NCBI RefSeq assembly: GCF_041320665.1
Contig: NZ_CP166730.1
Span: 496,001-560,000 of the forward strand
Direction: 5' to 3'
Source: Comamonas sp. GB3 AK4-5
GTDB lineage: Bacteria; Pseudomonadota; Gammaproteobacteria; Burkholderiales; Burkholderiaceae_C
Length of the DNA stretch: 64,000 nucleotides
Position numbers and translations under genes: made by a program. A model generated the notes under the pieces. It had not been told where the DNA came from and did no database searches. It worked only from the letters and a program-made list of their open reading frames with translations. How positions within the stretch are numbered: the first letter of the stretch is position 1; each line of letters begins with the position of its first letter. Positions 37,077-45,930 of this stretch are shown piece by piece.

Positions 37077-37386
37077 ACAGGTCTTTGAACAAGTTCTTAA
37101 GCTTGGGGAGTACCGTGAAGGCTGTGACTGGGCCGTCGCAGGCATGCTGCAGACTGAAGGTGCACAGGGCTGGCGCAGATAGCCGCGTGCGCCGAGAGGT
37201 CTGGGGAACGATTGGCACCCATACCATCTCCAATCTTCAGTGGCTGCCCCTTTTTGGGGGTAGCGCTGCTGTCCGACGGCTGTGCACCCATGGTGCGGCT
37301 GGCCCGTTGAATGGGCTGATGCTCGTTTTTTGGGCGAAACAAGGGCTTCTGTCCTGCCCCTCTCCCCTCGCTGACAAGGAATTCCC
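37077..37386. other. soxR-lipoprotein spacer (310 bp)
   Basis: No convincing gene. A plus-strand open frame from 37085 runs into the lipoprotein gene in another frame and looks like a shadow. A small CCCC-TTTTT-GGGG hairpin is near 37246. The lipoprotein promoter must be here but is not recognised. Confidence 0.4.
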
Positions 37387-37866
37387 ATGCTCTACCGCCT
37401 CCATGCCCCCACCGTACGCGCGGCCGTGGCCGCCGCTGTCCTGGTTGCCGCACTGGGCCTGGCCGGCTGCCGTGCAGGCATTGGCGTGGGCATTCCCGTG
37501 GGGCCGCTGTCGGTCGGTGTGGGCGTGGGCAGCGGTGGTGTGAGCGCGGGCGTGGGCACCGGCGTCGGCCCGGTCGGTGTGGGTGTGGGCGTCAACCAGC
37601 GTGGCCAGGTCACGGGCAATGCGGGCGTGGGTGTTTCCACCGATGTGGGCGGTGGCGCGCGGGTAGGGGCCGGCGTGGGCACCTCCACGGTGCTGCATGA
37701 CCCCGCCAGATCGGCGGCGCCGGCGGCACAGCCCGCGTCGGCTGCCGCTCCCGTGCAGGCCGCTCCGACAGCGCCTGCAGCGCCCGCAGCGGCGCCTGCC
37801 GACATGCAGTGGCGCGATGCCAGCGGCCAGGTGGTGCCTGCCTGCAAGGTTGAAGGGCGTTGTTGA
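37387..37866 (+). CDS. small lipoprotein with Gly/Val repeats
   Basis: A 159-residue protein. The N-terminus is a lipoprotein signal ending LAGC (cysteine at residue 28). Residues about 30-105 are an irregular Gly-Val repeat (GVGVGVGSGG, GVGPVGVGVGV), then an Ala/Pro-rich stretch and a short conserved-looking tail DASGQVVPACKVEGRC. A good AAGGAA ribosome site precedes it. I do not recognise a function. The Gly/Val part could form an extended or amyloid-like strand array; that is speculation. Confidence 0.7.
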   Translation: MLYRLHAPTVRAAVAAAVLVAALGLAGCRAGIGVGIPVGPLSVGVGVGSGGVSAGVGTGVGPVGVGVGVNQRGQVTGNAGVGVSTDVGGGARVGAGVGTSTVLHDPARSAAPAAQPASAAAPVQAAPTAPAAPAAAPADMQWRDASGQVVPACKVEGRC

Positions 37867-37878
37867 GAGGTTGTTACA

Positions 37879-37995
37879 CCCCCTGAGCCGCCTTCGGCGT
37901 CTTCCCCCCTCTCTGGCGCTACGCGCCGGAGGGAGACAGCACCAGCGCGGCGGGGCGGCCCTTGCGCGGTGCCCTGACGTGGGCTGCGCCAGTTT
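37879..37995 (+). repeat. 3'-end dispersed element, copy R3 (after the lipoprotein)
   Basis: Begins CCCCCTGAGCCGCC, 12 nt after the stop, has GGGGCGGCCCTTGCGCGG and ends TGG-N6-CCA-GTTT. Confidence 0.85.
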
Positions 37996-38036
37996 CATGG
38001 GGTGCCGTTGGCACGCAGCGCCATGGAGAGTCGCAA

Positions 38037-39059
38037 TCAAATGTAAAGCGGTGCTTCTTCCATGGCCAGTTGCTGGGCTTGCAGGATCTGGGTCTGCTCC
38101 TGCCAGTAGTGCTCACTGCCAAACCAGGGAAAGGCGCGGGGAAAGGCTGGGTCCTGCCAGCGCTGGGCCAGCCAGGCGCTGTAGTGGATGAGACGCAGCG
38201 TGCGCAGGGGCTCGATCAGGGACAGCTCGCGGCGGTCAAAGTCGCGCAGCTGCTCATAGCCTTCGACGAGGGTGGACAGCTGCTGGCTGCGCTGCATGCG
38301 GTCGCCGGACAGCAGCATCCACAGGTCTTGCACGGCCGGGCCCATGCGGGCGTCGTCCAGGTCGACAAAGTGCGGGCCACCGCGGCCTTCGTCGTCCAGC
38401 GGGGTCCACAAAATATTGCCGGGGTGGCAGTCGCCATGCAGGCGAATCTGCGTGGCAGGGTGGGCCGCCAGCGCGGCTTCGGCCATGCCCACTGCCGCTT
38501 CGGCCGCTTGCTGCCAGGGCTGGCGCAGATGGGGTGGGATGTCGGCATGGGCCAGCAGCCACTGCAGCGGCTGGCGCCCCAGTTGCTGGGCATTCAGTGG
38601 CGGGCGGTGGGCAAAGGGCTGCTGTGCACCCACCTGGTGGATGCGGGCCAGAAAGCGGCCAATCCATTCCAGCGTGTCCCAGTCGTCCAGCTCGGGCGTG
38701 CGCCCGCCGCGCCAGGGGCTGACGCTGAAGGCAAAGCCCGCATGCTGGTGCAGCGTCTGGCCTGCCAGGGTCAGCGGTGCCACCACCGGCACTTCGGCCT
38801 GGGCCAGCTGCAGGGAGAAAGCGTGCTCCTCGCCAATCTGCTGAGCGCTCCAGCGGCTGGGGCGGTAGAACTTGGCCACCACCTTGGCGCTGCCTTGCTC
38901 GGGCGTATCCAGGCAGGCCTGGTAGACGCGGTTCTCGTACGAGCCCAGGGCCTGTAGGCGGCCGTCGGGCATCAGCCCCACGGCGCACAGCGCGTCCAGC
39001 ACGGCGTCTGGCGTCAGCTGGTCATAGGGATGGGAGGAGGCGGATTCGGAATGGCTCAT
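38037..39059 (-). CDS. srkA: SrkA/YihE-type stress-response kinase
   Basis: A 340-residue aminoglycoside-phosphotransferase-fold kinase matching SrkA (YihE/RdoA), a Ser/Thr kinase linked to stress survival in enterics. The lysine is in VVAKFYRP, the catalytic loop is RLHGDCHPGNILW, and the metal-binding loop is FVDLDDARMGP. Its start overlaps the upstream kinase-Usp gene by 4 bp (ATGA). Confidence 0.9.
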   Translation of the reverse strand: MSHSESASSHPYDQLTPDAVLDALCAVGLMPDGRLQALGSYENRVYQACLDTPEQGSAKVVAKFYRPSRWSAQQIGEEHAFSLQLAQAEVPVVAPLTLAGQTLHQHAGFAFSVSPWRGGRTPELDDWDTLEWIGRFLARIHQVGAQQPFAHRPPLNAQQLGRQPLQWLLAHADIPPHLRQPWQQAAEAAVGMAEAALAAHPATQIRLHGDCHPGNILWTPLDDEGRGGPHFVDLDDARMGPAVQDLWMLLSGDRMQRSQQLSTLVEGYEQLRDFDRRELSLIEPLRTLRLIHYSAWLAQRWQDPAFPRAFPWFGSEHYWQEQTQILQAQQLAMEEAPLYI

Positions 39060-40507
39060 ACGGCCACATTGTCATGCCCATGCAGGGCCGCAAACGGCAC
39101 ATGTTGCTTGACCAGGATCACGGTGCAGGGCGCGTCGCGCGCCACGCGCATGGGCACGGTGGCAATCAGGCGCTGCATTTGCAGGCCGTGGGTGGCGGCG
39201 CCCAGAATCATCAGCCCCACATTGTTGCCCTCGGCATAGCGCACCAGGGCCTGGGCCACGTCGGTGGCCTCCAGCACGTGGTAGCTGACGCCATGGCTGT
39301 GCAGATCCAGCGGCTGGGCCCATTGCTTGAGGCGGGAGCGGTGCTGGCGGTGCAGCGTGGTTTCGCTGCGGCTGCTGTCCGAGGTGCTGCTTGCCAAGGG
39401 CGAGAGCACCGTCACCACCGCCAGCCGCGCGCCGGGGCGTATGCCCAGCGAACGGGCCACGGCCTGGCGCAGCGAATACAGCGTGGCATCCGTCACGTCC
39501 TGGTGGGGCAGGGCCACCATCAGAATCGGGCGCTCGCCAATCTGCTCGCTGGGCAAGGGACTGGGCCGGTACTCCATGCCGGCGGCGCGCACCCAGCGGC
39601 GCAGCTTGGCGCCCAGAGACAGGCCTTGCAGGCGCTGGCTGCGCTCGGTCAAGGGCACTTGTTCGGGATGCAGCAGGTCAAAAGCCAGTTGCGCGGCCGT
39701 GGGGTAGCGCAGGGCGGCCTCGGGTTCCAGGCAGCGCAGAATGACTTCCTGCAGCCATTCCGGCAGCTCGGGCCGCAGCGCACGCGGGGGCTCGGGCGCC
39801 ATCCACATGCGCTGGCGCAGGCCGCCATTGGTGGCCGGATTGCCAAAGGGCAGCTCGCCCGTGGCCAGCTCGTAGAGCATCACGCCGATGGAAAAAATGT
39901 CGCTGCGTAAATCACCGCGCACGCCCACGACCTGCTCGGGGGCCATCCAGGCGGGCGAGCCCACAGCCTTGCGCAGTTCCTCGGCCAGCAGGTCGGGGTA
40001 ATGGGCGTGGCAGGACAGGCCAAAGTCCAGCAGCACGGCCGTGCCGTCGTCCTTGATCAGCACATTGCCGGGCTTGAGGTCGAGGTGGCAGCAGTTTTGC
40101 TGGTGCAGGCTGTGCGCCGCCTGGGCCATGGCCGCGCCCAGTTGGGCCACGGTGTGGATGGCGGGGCGTTCGGCCTGGTCCAGCCAGTGCTGCAGCGTGT
40201 GGCCATGGACTTGCTCCATCACGATATAGGGCAGGCGCAGCAAATCGCCGGCGGCCACAAAGTGGGGCACATGGGGGCCGCTGAGCACGGGGTGAATTTG
40301 CAGCTCCACCTCGAAGCTGACGATGTTCTCCGCCCCGTCGCCCGCCGTCATGCGCGGAATCTTCATCACCATGGGAAAGCCCGGGCCGCTTTCCGCCTGG
40401 CGCGGGTTGGCGTATTCGACGGCGTAGATATGGGCCATGCCGCCGGCATGGATGCAGGCGATCACGCGAAAACCGTCGATTTCGGTGCCGGGTTCCAGTT
40501 TCTTCAT
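39056..40507 (-). CDS. eukaryotic-like Ser/Thr kinase fused to a universal stress domain
   Basis: A 483-residue fusion. The kinase covers about residues 12-290: a degenerate glycine loop AGGMAHIY, K49 (VMKIPRM), catalytic loop HLDLKPGNVL (141-150), DFG 161-163 and APE 189-191. The arginine before the catalytic aspartate is leucine, so it is a non-RD kinase. Residues about 325-475 form a UspA-like domain (ILMVALPH, ILGAATHGLQMQRLI, CTVILV). No membrane segment or sensor domain is seen. It overlaps both neighbours by 4 bp. Confidence 0.88.
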   Translation of the reverse strand: MKKLEPGTEIDGFRVIACIHAGGMAHIYAVEYANPRQAESGPGFPMVMKIPRMTAGDGAENIVSFEVELQIHPVLSGPHVPHFVAAGDLLRLPYIVMEQVHGHTLQHWLDQAERPAIHTVAQLGAAMAQAAHSLHQQNCCHLDLKPGNVLIKDDGTAVLLDFGLSCHAHYPDLLAEELRKAVGSPAWMAPEQVVGVRGDLRSDIFSIGVMLYELATGELPFGNPATNGGLRQRMWMAPEPPRALRPELPEWLQEVILRCLEPEAALRYPTAAQLAFDLLHPEQVPLTERSQRLQGLSLGAKLRRWVRAAGMEYRPSPLPSEQIGERPILMVALPHQDVTDATLYSLRQAVARSLGIRPGARLAVVTVLSPLASSTSDSSRSETTLHRQHRSRLKQWAQPLDLHSHGVSYHVLEATDVAQALVRYAEGNNVGLMILGAATHGLQMQRLIATVPMRVARDAPCTVILVKQHVPFAALHGHDNVAV

Positions 40508-41259
40508 CGTCCCTCCTGCAGGCGCTGGGCAAAGGATGCTGGCATGGGTGTGGCGCGTATGGCGCGGGCTGCCGCCTCGTGGTCATAGACCACGCGGTGG
40601 AAGGTCAGGGTGAAGGCCATTTCGTCGAACAGCGCATACATGGCGCGGGTGTCGCCATCGCGGGGCTGGCCGCAGGAGCCGACGATGGCCAGCCATTGCC
40701 GGTAAGGCGGTACCGGTACGGGCACGCCGGGCTGGGGCGTGAAACGCATCAGCTTGGCCGTGGGCGTGAGGAAGTACAGCGCTTGCTCATGCACATGGCC
40801 GCTGAACACATAGCGGATATTGGGGTCGATCTGGGTGGCCGCACTCATGCTGCGCTCGGCAGCGGCGCTGTTGTCCACATAGTGCCAGCGCTGGGGGCCG
40901 TCGGCGCTGGCATGCACCAGCAGCACCTGGCCGGCCAGATGGGTCAGCGGCAGGCCACGCAGAAAGTCGCGTTGGCTGACCGAGAGCTGGTCATGCGTCC
41001 ACTGCGCGCCCTGGGCGCCCACATGGGTCACCTGCTCGGGTGGGGACACGGCCATGGCATCGTGGTTGCCTTGCACGGCCCAGGCGCCCTGGGCCACCTC
41101 CTGCATCACCTGCTCCAGCACGGCAGCGGGCTCACCGCCATAGCCGACCAGATCGCCCAGCAAGGCAATGCGCGTGGCGCCCTGGGCACGGGCATGTTCC
41201 AGGCAGGCCGTCAGAGCCTGGCGATTGGCGTGGATGTCGGAGATCAGGGCTAGCTTCAT
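40504..41259 (-). CDS. metallophosphoesterase
   Basis: A 251-residue calcineurin-like phosphoesterase. The metal-binding motifs occur in order: SDIHAN, LGDLVGYGG, GNHDA, LVHAS and GHVHEQ. The start MKLALISDIHAN was chosen because the first strand begins there; GTG at 41277 is possible. It is first in the overlapping operon with the Ser/Thr kinase and SrkA. It could be a phosphoprotein phosphatase or a phosphodiesterase; the sequence does not decide. Confidence 0.88.
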   Translation of the reverse strand: MKLALISDIHANRQALTACLEHARAQGATRIALLGDLVGYGGEPAAVLEQVMQEVAQGAWAVQGNHDAMAVSPPEQVTHVGAQGAQWTHDQLSVSQRDFLRGLPLTHLAGQVLLVHASADGPQRWHYVDNSAAAERSMSAATQIDPNIRYVFSGHVHEQALYFLTPTAKLMRFTPQPGVPVPVPPYRQWLAIVGSCGQPRDGDTRAMYALFDEMAFTLTFHRVVYDHEAAARAIRATPMPASFAQRLQEGR

Positions 41260-41277
41260 GCACCGCATCTTGCCCAC

Positions 41278-41467
41278 CCAAGCTGGCAGGGGGCTTGCAA
41301 ATCAGCTGCGGGTTTTGCCCAGTGAGCAACGTAAAAATAGGAGCTATCGCTGCTTTGAATGCATGGCTTTACGATGAAAATCATACAGAAGACGAATGAC
41401 TAAAAGCGATGGGTGCTCTCTTTTTCGAGGGCATCGCTATGCTGCTGAGGATATGTCAGCGGCACAG
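41278..41467. other. spacer between the phosphoesterase gene and element R4
   Basis: No gene. It should carry the promoter of the phosphoesterase-kinase operon. AAAAATAGGAGCTATCGCTG at 41333 resembles the left arm of the repeat at 14092. Confidence 0.35.
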
Positions 41468-41581
41468 AAACTGGCGAAGCCCAGGCCAGGGCACCGCGCA
41501 AGGGCCGCCCCGCCGCGCTGGTGCCGTCCCCCTCCTACGCTTAGCGTGAGAGAGGGGGAAGCGGCGCAGCCGCTCAGGGGG
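41468..41581 (-). repeat. 3'-end dispersed element, copy R4 (after fliR)
   Basis: On the minus strand it begins CCCCCTGAGCGGCTGCGCCG, 6 nt after the fliR stop, has GGGGCGGCCCTTGCGCGG, and ends CTGG-N6-CCAG-TTT. Confidence 0.85.
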
Positions 41582-41587
41582 AGCTCT

Positions 41588-42361
41588 TCAAAAGCTCACC
41601 GCCCCAAAAATCCCCAGCGTCTGCTCAAACAGCCGCAGCAGTGGCTGCTCCATCATGGGCAGCGTGGCCGTGATGCCCAGCATGCCCACCGTCAGCGTGA
41701 CCGGAAAGCCCACGGCAAAAATATTCATCTGCGGCGCAATGCGCGAGATGATGCCCATGGTCAGGTTCACAAACAGCAGCAGCGCCATCATGGGCAGGGC
41801 AATCCACAGCGCGCTGGAGAAGATGGCCGAGCCCAGCGCGTGAATGCGCATCTGCGACACCGCATGCATGAAGTTGCCATCCACCGGAAAGGCCTGGTAG
41901 CTGTTGATCACGGCCATCAGCACCACCAGATGACCGTTGATGGCCACAAACAGCAGCGTGAAGATCTGCACCAGAAACCGCGATACGGCACTGAGCTGTG
42001 CATTGCTGACCGGGTCGAAGAAAGAGGCGAAGTTCAGGCCCATCTGCAGGCCCACCAGCTCGCCCGCCACCTCGACGGCGGCAATCGCCAGGCGGGCCGC
42101 AAAGCCGATGGCCAGGCCCACACCTACCTGCTGCAGCACCACGCCCAGCGCATCGGGTGAGTTGACGCTGACCACGGGCTGGTCGATCAGCGTGGCCTGG
42201 GCACACAGCGCAATCACAAAGGCCATGGCCACCTTGGCCCGCATGGGGATGGCGCGCTGCGAGAACACGGGCGCCACAGCGAACATGGCCAGGGTGCGCA
42301 AAAACGGCCAGAACACCGGCGACAGCCAGGCCATGATTTGCGGCTCGGAAAAACCAAACAC
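41588..42361 (-). CDS. fliR: FliR, flagellar export gate protein
   Basis: A 257-residue polytopic membrane protein of the export gate core with FliP and FliQ. About six hydrophobic segments are visible; conserved text includes FWPFLRTLAMFAVAPVFS and GLQMGLNFASFFDP. It is the last gene of the fliLMNOPQR string. Confidence 0.95.
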   Translation of the reverse strand: MFGFSEPQIMAWLSPVFWPFLRTLAMFAVAPVFSQRAIPMRAKVAMAFVIALCAQATLIDQPVVSVNSPDALGVVLQQVGVGLAIGFAARLAIAAVEVAGELVGLQMGLNFASFFDPVSNAQLSAVSRFLVQIFTLLFVAINGHLVVLMAVINSYQAFPVDGNFMHAVSQMRIHALGSAIFSSALWIALPMMALLLFVNLTMGIISRIAPQMNIFAVGFPVTLTVGMLGITATLPMMEQPLLRLFEQTLGIFGAVSF

Positions 42362-42404
42362 CGGGGATTGCCTGTGAAAAATAAAAGCGGGCCGCAGGCA
42401 GGCG

Positions 42405-42674
42405 TCAGCCCAGCGCCAGCGGAATGCTCTCTATGGTGCGGCGGATAAAGTCCACCAGCGTGCTGATCATCCACGGCCCGGCAATCAGGAACACCAGCAC
42501 CGCTGCGACCAGCTTGGGCACAAAGGACAAGGTGTTCTCATTGATCTGCGTTACCGCCTGGAAAATACTCACCACCAGGCCCACGGCCATCACGGTCAGC
42601 AGCACGGGCAGTGCAATCATCAGCAGCATCGTCAGCGCCTCTCGGCCAAACGTCAGCACCATTTGCGCGTTCAT
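42405..42674 (-). CDS. fliQ: FliQ, flagellar export gate protein
   Basis: An 89-residue protein with two membrane segments, the usual FliQ length. It has EALTMLLMIALPVL and SIFQAVTQINENTLSFVPK, the family signature. It lies 15 bp after fliP. Confidence 0.96.
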   Translation of the reverse strand: MNAQMVLTFGREALTMLLMIALPVLLTVMAVGLVVSIFQAVTQINENTLSFVPKLVAAVLVFLIAGPWMISTLVDFIRRTIESIPLALG

Positions 42675-42689
42675 GGCAGCTCCTAATGG

Positions 42690-43448
42690 CTAGATGGCAA
42701 AACTGGCAGCAAGCGAACCTATCAACAGGTTCCAGCCATCGGCCAGTACAAACAACATGATCTTGAAGGGCAGCGCCACCAGCACCGGTGACAGCATCAT
42801 CATGCCCAGCGACATCAAAATGGATGACACCACCATGTCGATGATCAGAAACGGAATGAAGATCATGAAGCCGATCTGGAATGCCGTTTTCAGCTCGCTG
42901 ATCACAAAAGACGGCACCACCACACGGAAGGGCGCGTCCTCGATCTTGGTCTCCGCAGGCAGCTTGGCCAGACGGGCAAACAGCGCATAGTCGGACTGGC
43001 GCGTCTGGCGCTGCATGAAGTCACGCATGGGCAGTTGGGCCTTGTCCACGGCTTCTTCAAACGTAATCGTGCCCTTGCTATAGGGCTGGTAGGCATCGGC
43101 GTAGACCTTGTCCAGCGTCGGCCCCATGACAAAAAGCGTCAGGAACAGCGACAGCCCAATCACCACCTGATTGGGCGGCGAGGACTGTGTGCCCAGGGCC
43201 TGGCGCAGCAGGCCCAGCACGATGACGATGCGGGTAAAGCCCGTCATCATCAACAAAATGGCCGGCAGAAACGACAGCGCCGTAAAGAACAGCAGCGTCT
43301 GGATGGGCACCGAAAAATTCGTACTGCCTCCGCCCGACCCCATCAGCAGCGGCAGGCTGGGCGCATTCTGTGCCCAGGCCAGCCCGGGCAATGCCGCACA
43401 GGCCAGGGTGCAGGCCGTCCAACGTGCGAATGAGGAGGTGCGAAGCAT
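42690..43448 (-). CDS. fliP: FliP, flagellar export gate protein
   Basis: A 252-residue gate subunit with a cleavable signal peptide (to about LPGLAWA) and four membrane segments. Conserved text: RIVIVLGLLRQALGTQSSPP and the C-terminal MMLSPVLVALPFKIMLFVLADGW. Order fliO-fliP-fliQ-fliR is standard. Confidence 0.97.
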   Translation of the reverse strand: MLRTSSFARWTACTLACAALPGLAWAQNAPSLPLLMGSGGGSTNFSVPIQTLLFFTALSFLPAILLMMTGFTRIVIVLGLLRQALGTQSSPPNQVVIGLSLFLTLFVMGPTLDKVYADAYQPYSKGTITFEEAVDKAQLPMRDFMQRQTRQSDYALFARLAKLPAETKIEDAPFRVVVPSFVISELKTAFQIGFMIFIPFLIIDMVVSSILMSLGMMMLSPVLVALPFKIMLFVLADGWNLLIGSLAASFAI

Positions 43449-43511
43449 GGGAAACGATTCCGGAAAGGTAGGCAGAAAAAGCCTGGACCGCGCAGATGCG
43501 CGGCCTCTGCG

Positions 43512-43916
43512 TTACTGAGGGCCCCTGGCCGACTCTTGGGAAGCCATCTGCTCCATGGCCTGAGAGAACGAAGCCTGCGATGTCTGCAACCCAGGCGATA
43601 CCTGCGATGCGGAGGCCACAGCTGCTGGCCCGCCCTCCAGTACATGCAAGCAGTGGATGTTCTGCGCTGTCACGCCCAGCACCAGGCGGGTGCGCTGTGC
43701 GCCCTGCCCCACCTCCACCACCACAATGCGCTGGCCAGGTGACAGCGACACGGTGGACAAGACCTGCGTCTGCACACCTTGCTCGCCCCGCGCCACCAGT
43801 TGCCGCTGCTGCCAGCGGCGCAGCAGCCAGGGCAGCGACGCCATGACGGCAACAAACAACACCAGTACCGCAATGGTCTGGAAGTTGGAGGCCGACGCGG
43901 CGGCAGTGTTATCCAC
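43512..43916 (-). CDS. fliO: FliO, export gate assembly protein
   Basis: A 134-residue protein with one N-terminal membrane segment (IAVLVLFVAVMASLPWLL) and a small cytoplasmic domain (VSLSPGQRIVVVEVGQ ... LVLGVTAQNIHCLHVL) typical of FliO. It helps assemble FliP. The start overlaps the fliN stop by 8 bp. Confidence 0.9.
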   Translation of the reverse strand: MDNTAAASASNFQTIAVLVLFVAVMASLPWLLRRWQQRQLVARGEQGVQTQVLSTVSLSPGQRIVVVEVGQGAQRTRLVLGVTAQNIHCLHVLEGGPAAVASASQVSPGLQTSQASFSQAMEQMASQESARGPQ

Positions 43917-44349
43917 GGCTGACCCGGCGCAAGCGCTCGGATGGTGTCACCACGTCGGTCAGGCGGATACCGAACTTGTCGTTCACCACCACCACTTCGC
44001 CCTGGGCAATGAGGTAGCCATTGACCAACACGTCCATGGGCTCACCCGCCAACGCGTCCAGCTCCACCACCGAGCCCTGGGCCAGTTGCAGGATGTACTT
44101 GATCGGCACCTTGGTGCGGCCCAGTTCCACCGACAGCTGGACGGGGATGTCCAGCACCATGTTGATGTCATTGACCGGCACTTCCGTGCCTCGCGCATAG
44201 GCGGGATCGCCGCTGAGCGGGCCACCCTGTTCGGGATCGAGCACAGATTGGTCGTCGACCTTTTTCTGCTCGTCCATTGCCTCTGCCCAGTCCGAGAACG
44301 GGTCATCGCCCTCGCCCGCACCAGCGCCGGTGTTTTGCTCAGTTGCCAT
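43909..44349 (-). CDS. fliN: FliN, C-ring switch protein
   Basis: A 146-residue switch protein. The acidic N-terminal half is followed by the SpoA domain: MVLDIPVQLSVELGRTKVPIKYILQLAQGSVVELD and GEVVVVNDKFGIRLTDVV. The start MATEQNTG overlaps the end of fliM by 11 bp. Confidence 0.95.
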   Translation of the reverse strand: MATEQNTGAGAGEGDDPFSDWAEAMDEQKKVDDQSVLDPEQGGPLSGDPAYARGTEVPVNDINMVLDIPVQLSVELGRTKVPIKYILQLAQGSVVELDALAGEPMDVLVNGYLIAQGEVVVVNDKFGIRLTDVVTPSERLRRVSRG

Positions 44350-45343
44350 TCTTCTCTCCCGTCCAGTTCCCATCCACACCGCGCAGGCATTGCTCGACGC
44401 GGATAGCGTATTTGTTGTTGTAAGTCCCGTACTGGCAATCGAAGACGGGCACTCCGCCAATCGACGCCTTGATACGCGGCTCACGGTCTAATTCAATGAA
44501 ATCGCCCGGCTTCATCGCCAGCAGCTGCTCCACCGTCGCATCGGCACGGGCCAGCTCGGCCACCAGCGTCACCTCGGCCGACTGGATTTCGCGCGTCAGC
44601 ACCTTCACCCAGCGGCGGTCCACTTCCATGGAGTCGCCCTGGGTGGACGAATACAGGATGTCGCGAATCGGCTCCAGCGTGGCGTACGGATAGCACATGT
44701 GGATGGAGCCGGAGATGTCGCCGATTTCCAGCTGGAACGCGGTGGACACCACGATTTCGCTGGGCGTGGCGATGTTCGCAAACTGCGGCTGCATTTCCGA
44801 GCGCTGGTAAGCCAGCTCCAGCGGGTAGATACCGTGCCAGGCTTTTTTGTATTCCTCGCAGATCACATCCACCAGGCGGTTGATCACGCGCTGCTCGGTG
44901 GCGGAAAAGTCACGGCCTTCGATACGCGTTTGCAAGCGGCCTGCGCCGCCATACAGCGTGTCGATGATGCCGAACACCAGCGAGGGGTCACACACCACCA
45001 GACCGTTGCCACGCAAGGGGCGGATGGCCACGATGTTGAAATTGGTCGGCACCGCAAGGCGGCGCAGAAAAGCACTGTAGCGCTGCACGCTCACCGTACC
45101 CACCGAGACTTCGGGGCTGCGGCGGATGAAGTTGAACAGTCCAATACGGAAATTGCGTGCAAAACGCTCGTTGACGATTTCCATGGTCGGCATACGACCA
45201 CGGACAATCCGTTCCTGGCTGGAGATATCGTAGTTGCGGACGGCGGTATCGTCGACGTCGCCCACCTCCGACTTCTGACTCTCCCCCGTTACCCCTTCCA
45301 GAAGGGCATCAACTTCTTCTTGCGAGAGAAAGGAATCACTCAT
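44339..45343 (-). CDS. fliM: FliM, C-ring switch protein
   Basis: A 334-residue switch protein, the target of CheY-P. The N-terminal CheY-binding peptide reads FLSQEEVDALLEG. The middle domain has GRMPTMEIVNERFARNF, and the C-terminal SpoA domain contains LKPGDFIEL-like text (AMKPGDFIELD). Gap to fliL is 17 bp. Confidence 0.96.
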   Translation of the reverse strand: MSDSFLSQEEVDALLEGVTGESQKSEVGDVDDTAVRNYDISSQERIVRGRMPTMEIVNERFARNFRIGLFNFIRRSPEVSVGTVSVQRYSAFLRRLAVPTNFNIVAIRPLRGNGLVVCDPSLVFGIIDTLYGGAGRLQTRIEGRDFSATEQRVINRLVDVICEEYKKAWHGIYPLELAYQRSEMQPQFANIATPSEIVVSTAFQLEIGDISGSIHMCYPYATLEPIRDILYSSTQGDSMEVDRRWVKVLTREIQSAEVTLVAELARADATVEQLLAMKPGDFIELDREPRIKASIGGVPVFDCQYGTYNNKYAIRVEQCLRGVDGNWTGEKNGN

Positions 45344-45360
45344 GGCCCTGGCTCCCGCGC

Positions 45361-45930
45361 TTACTGAATGATGAAGCTGGAGAACAGCACGCGGCGCACC
45401 GGACTGGTGCGGCGGCGCGGGCGCTCTTCGTACTCGTCGTCACCTTCGTCCGCACGGTCTTCCGATGCGCGGGGCGCAGTGCCCTTGAAGCCCAGCGGCC
45501 TGGCCACTTCCGCCAGGATGTCAGCCGCCAGCTTTTCCTTGCCTTCACGGCGTAGCAGCTCATCGGCCGTGCGCTGAGACACCAGCATCAGCACGCTGTT
45601 GCGGATGCTGGGCATGTACTGCTTGACGGCCGTCGAGGTCTTTTCGTCTTGCAATTCCAGCGTGATGCCGATCTGGGCAAAGCGGTCACCACCGGCATCC
45701 GCCAGGTTGACCACCATGTTCTCCATGGGCAAGAACGTGGGCACCTGCACTGCAGCGGCCTTGGTTTCGCCCCCGTCCTCGTCGGCGGCATGGCGCTGCT
45801 TGTTCACCAGGAACAAGCCCAAAGCGGCCGCAACAATCACCAACAATGCGACAACGGCGCCGATCACGATCAGTTTTTTGCTCTTGGCAGGCTCTTTGCC
45901 AGGCGGTGCTGCAGAGGTATTGGCGGACAC
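45361..45930 (-). CDS. fliL: FliL, stator-associated membrane protein
   Basis: A 189-residue protein with one membrane segment (KKLIVIGAVVALLVIVAAALGLFLV) and a periplasmic domain with MENMVVNLADAGGDRFAQIGITLELQD. I prefer the GTG at 45930 (SANTSAAPPGKEP follows), which has AAGGA 8 nt upstream. An ATG at 45981 would add 17 residues and also has a GGAG site, so the start is open. The C-terminal Arg/Glu-rich insert is longer than usual. Confidence 0.9.
   Translation of the reverse strand: MSANTSAAPPGKEPAKSKKLIVIGAVVALLVIVAAALGLFLVNKQRHAADEDGGETKAAAVQVPTFLPMENMVVNLADAGGDRFAQIGITLELQDEKTSTAVKQYMPSIRNSVLMLVSQRTADELLRREGKEKLAADILAEVARPLGFKGTAPRASEDRADEGDDEYEERPRRRTSPVRRVLFSSFIIQ

Noticed and set aside
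37085..37543. 152-codon plus-strand frame after soxR
   Set aside because: It overlaps the lipoprotein gene in another frame, has no ribosome site and has no recognisable features.
38037..41259. Anti-phage defence operon
   Set aside because: Kinase and phosphoesterase genes can occur in defence loci, but SrkA is a housekeeping stress gene and no nuclease, effector or mobile element is nearby.
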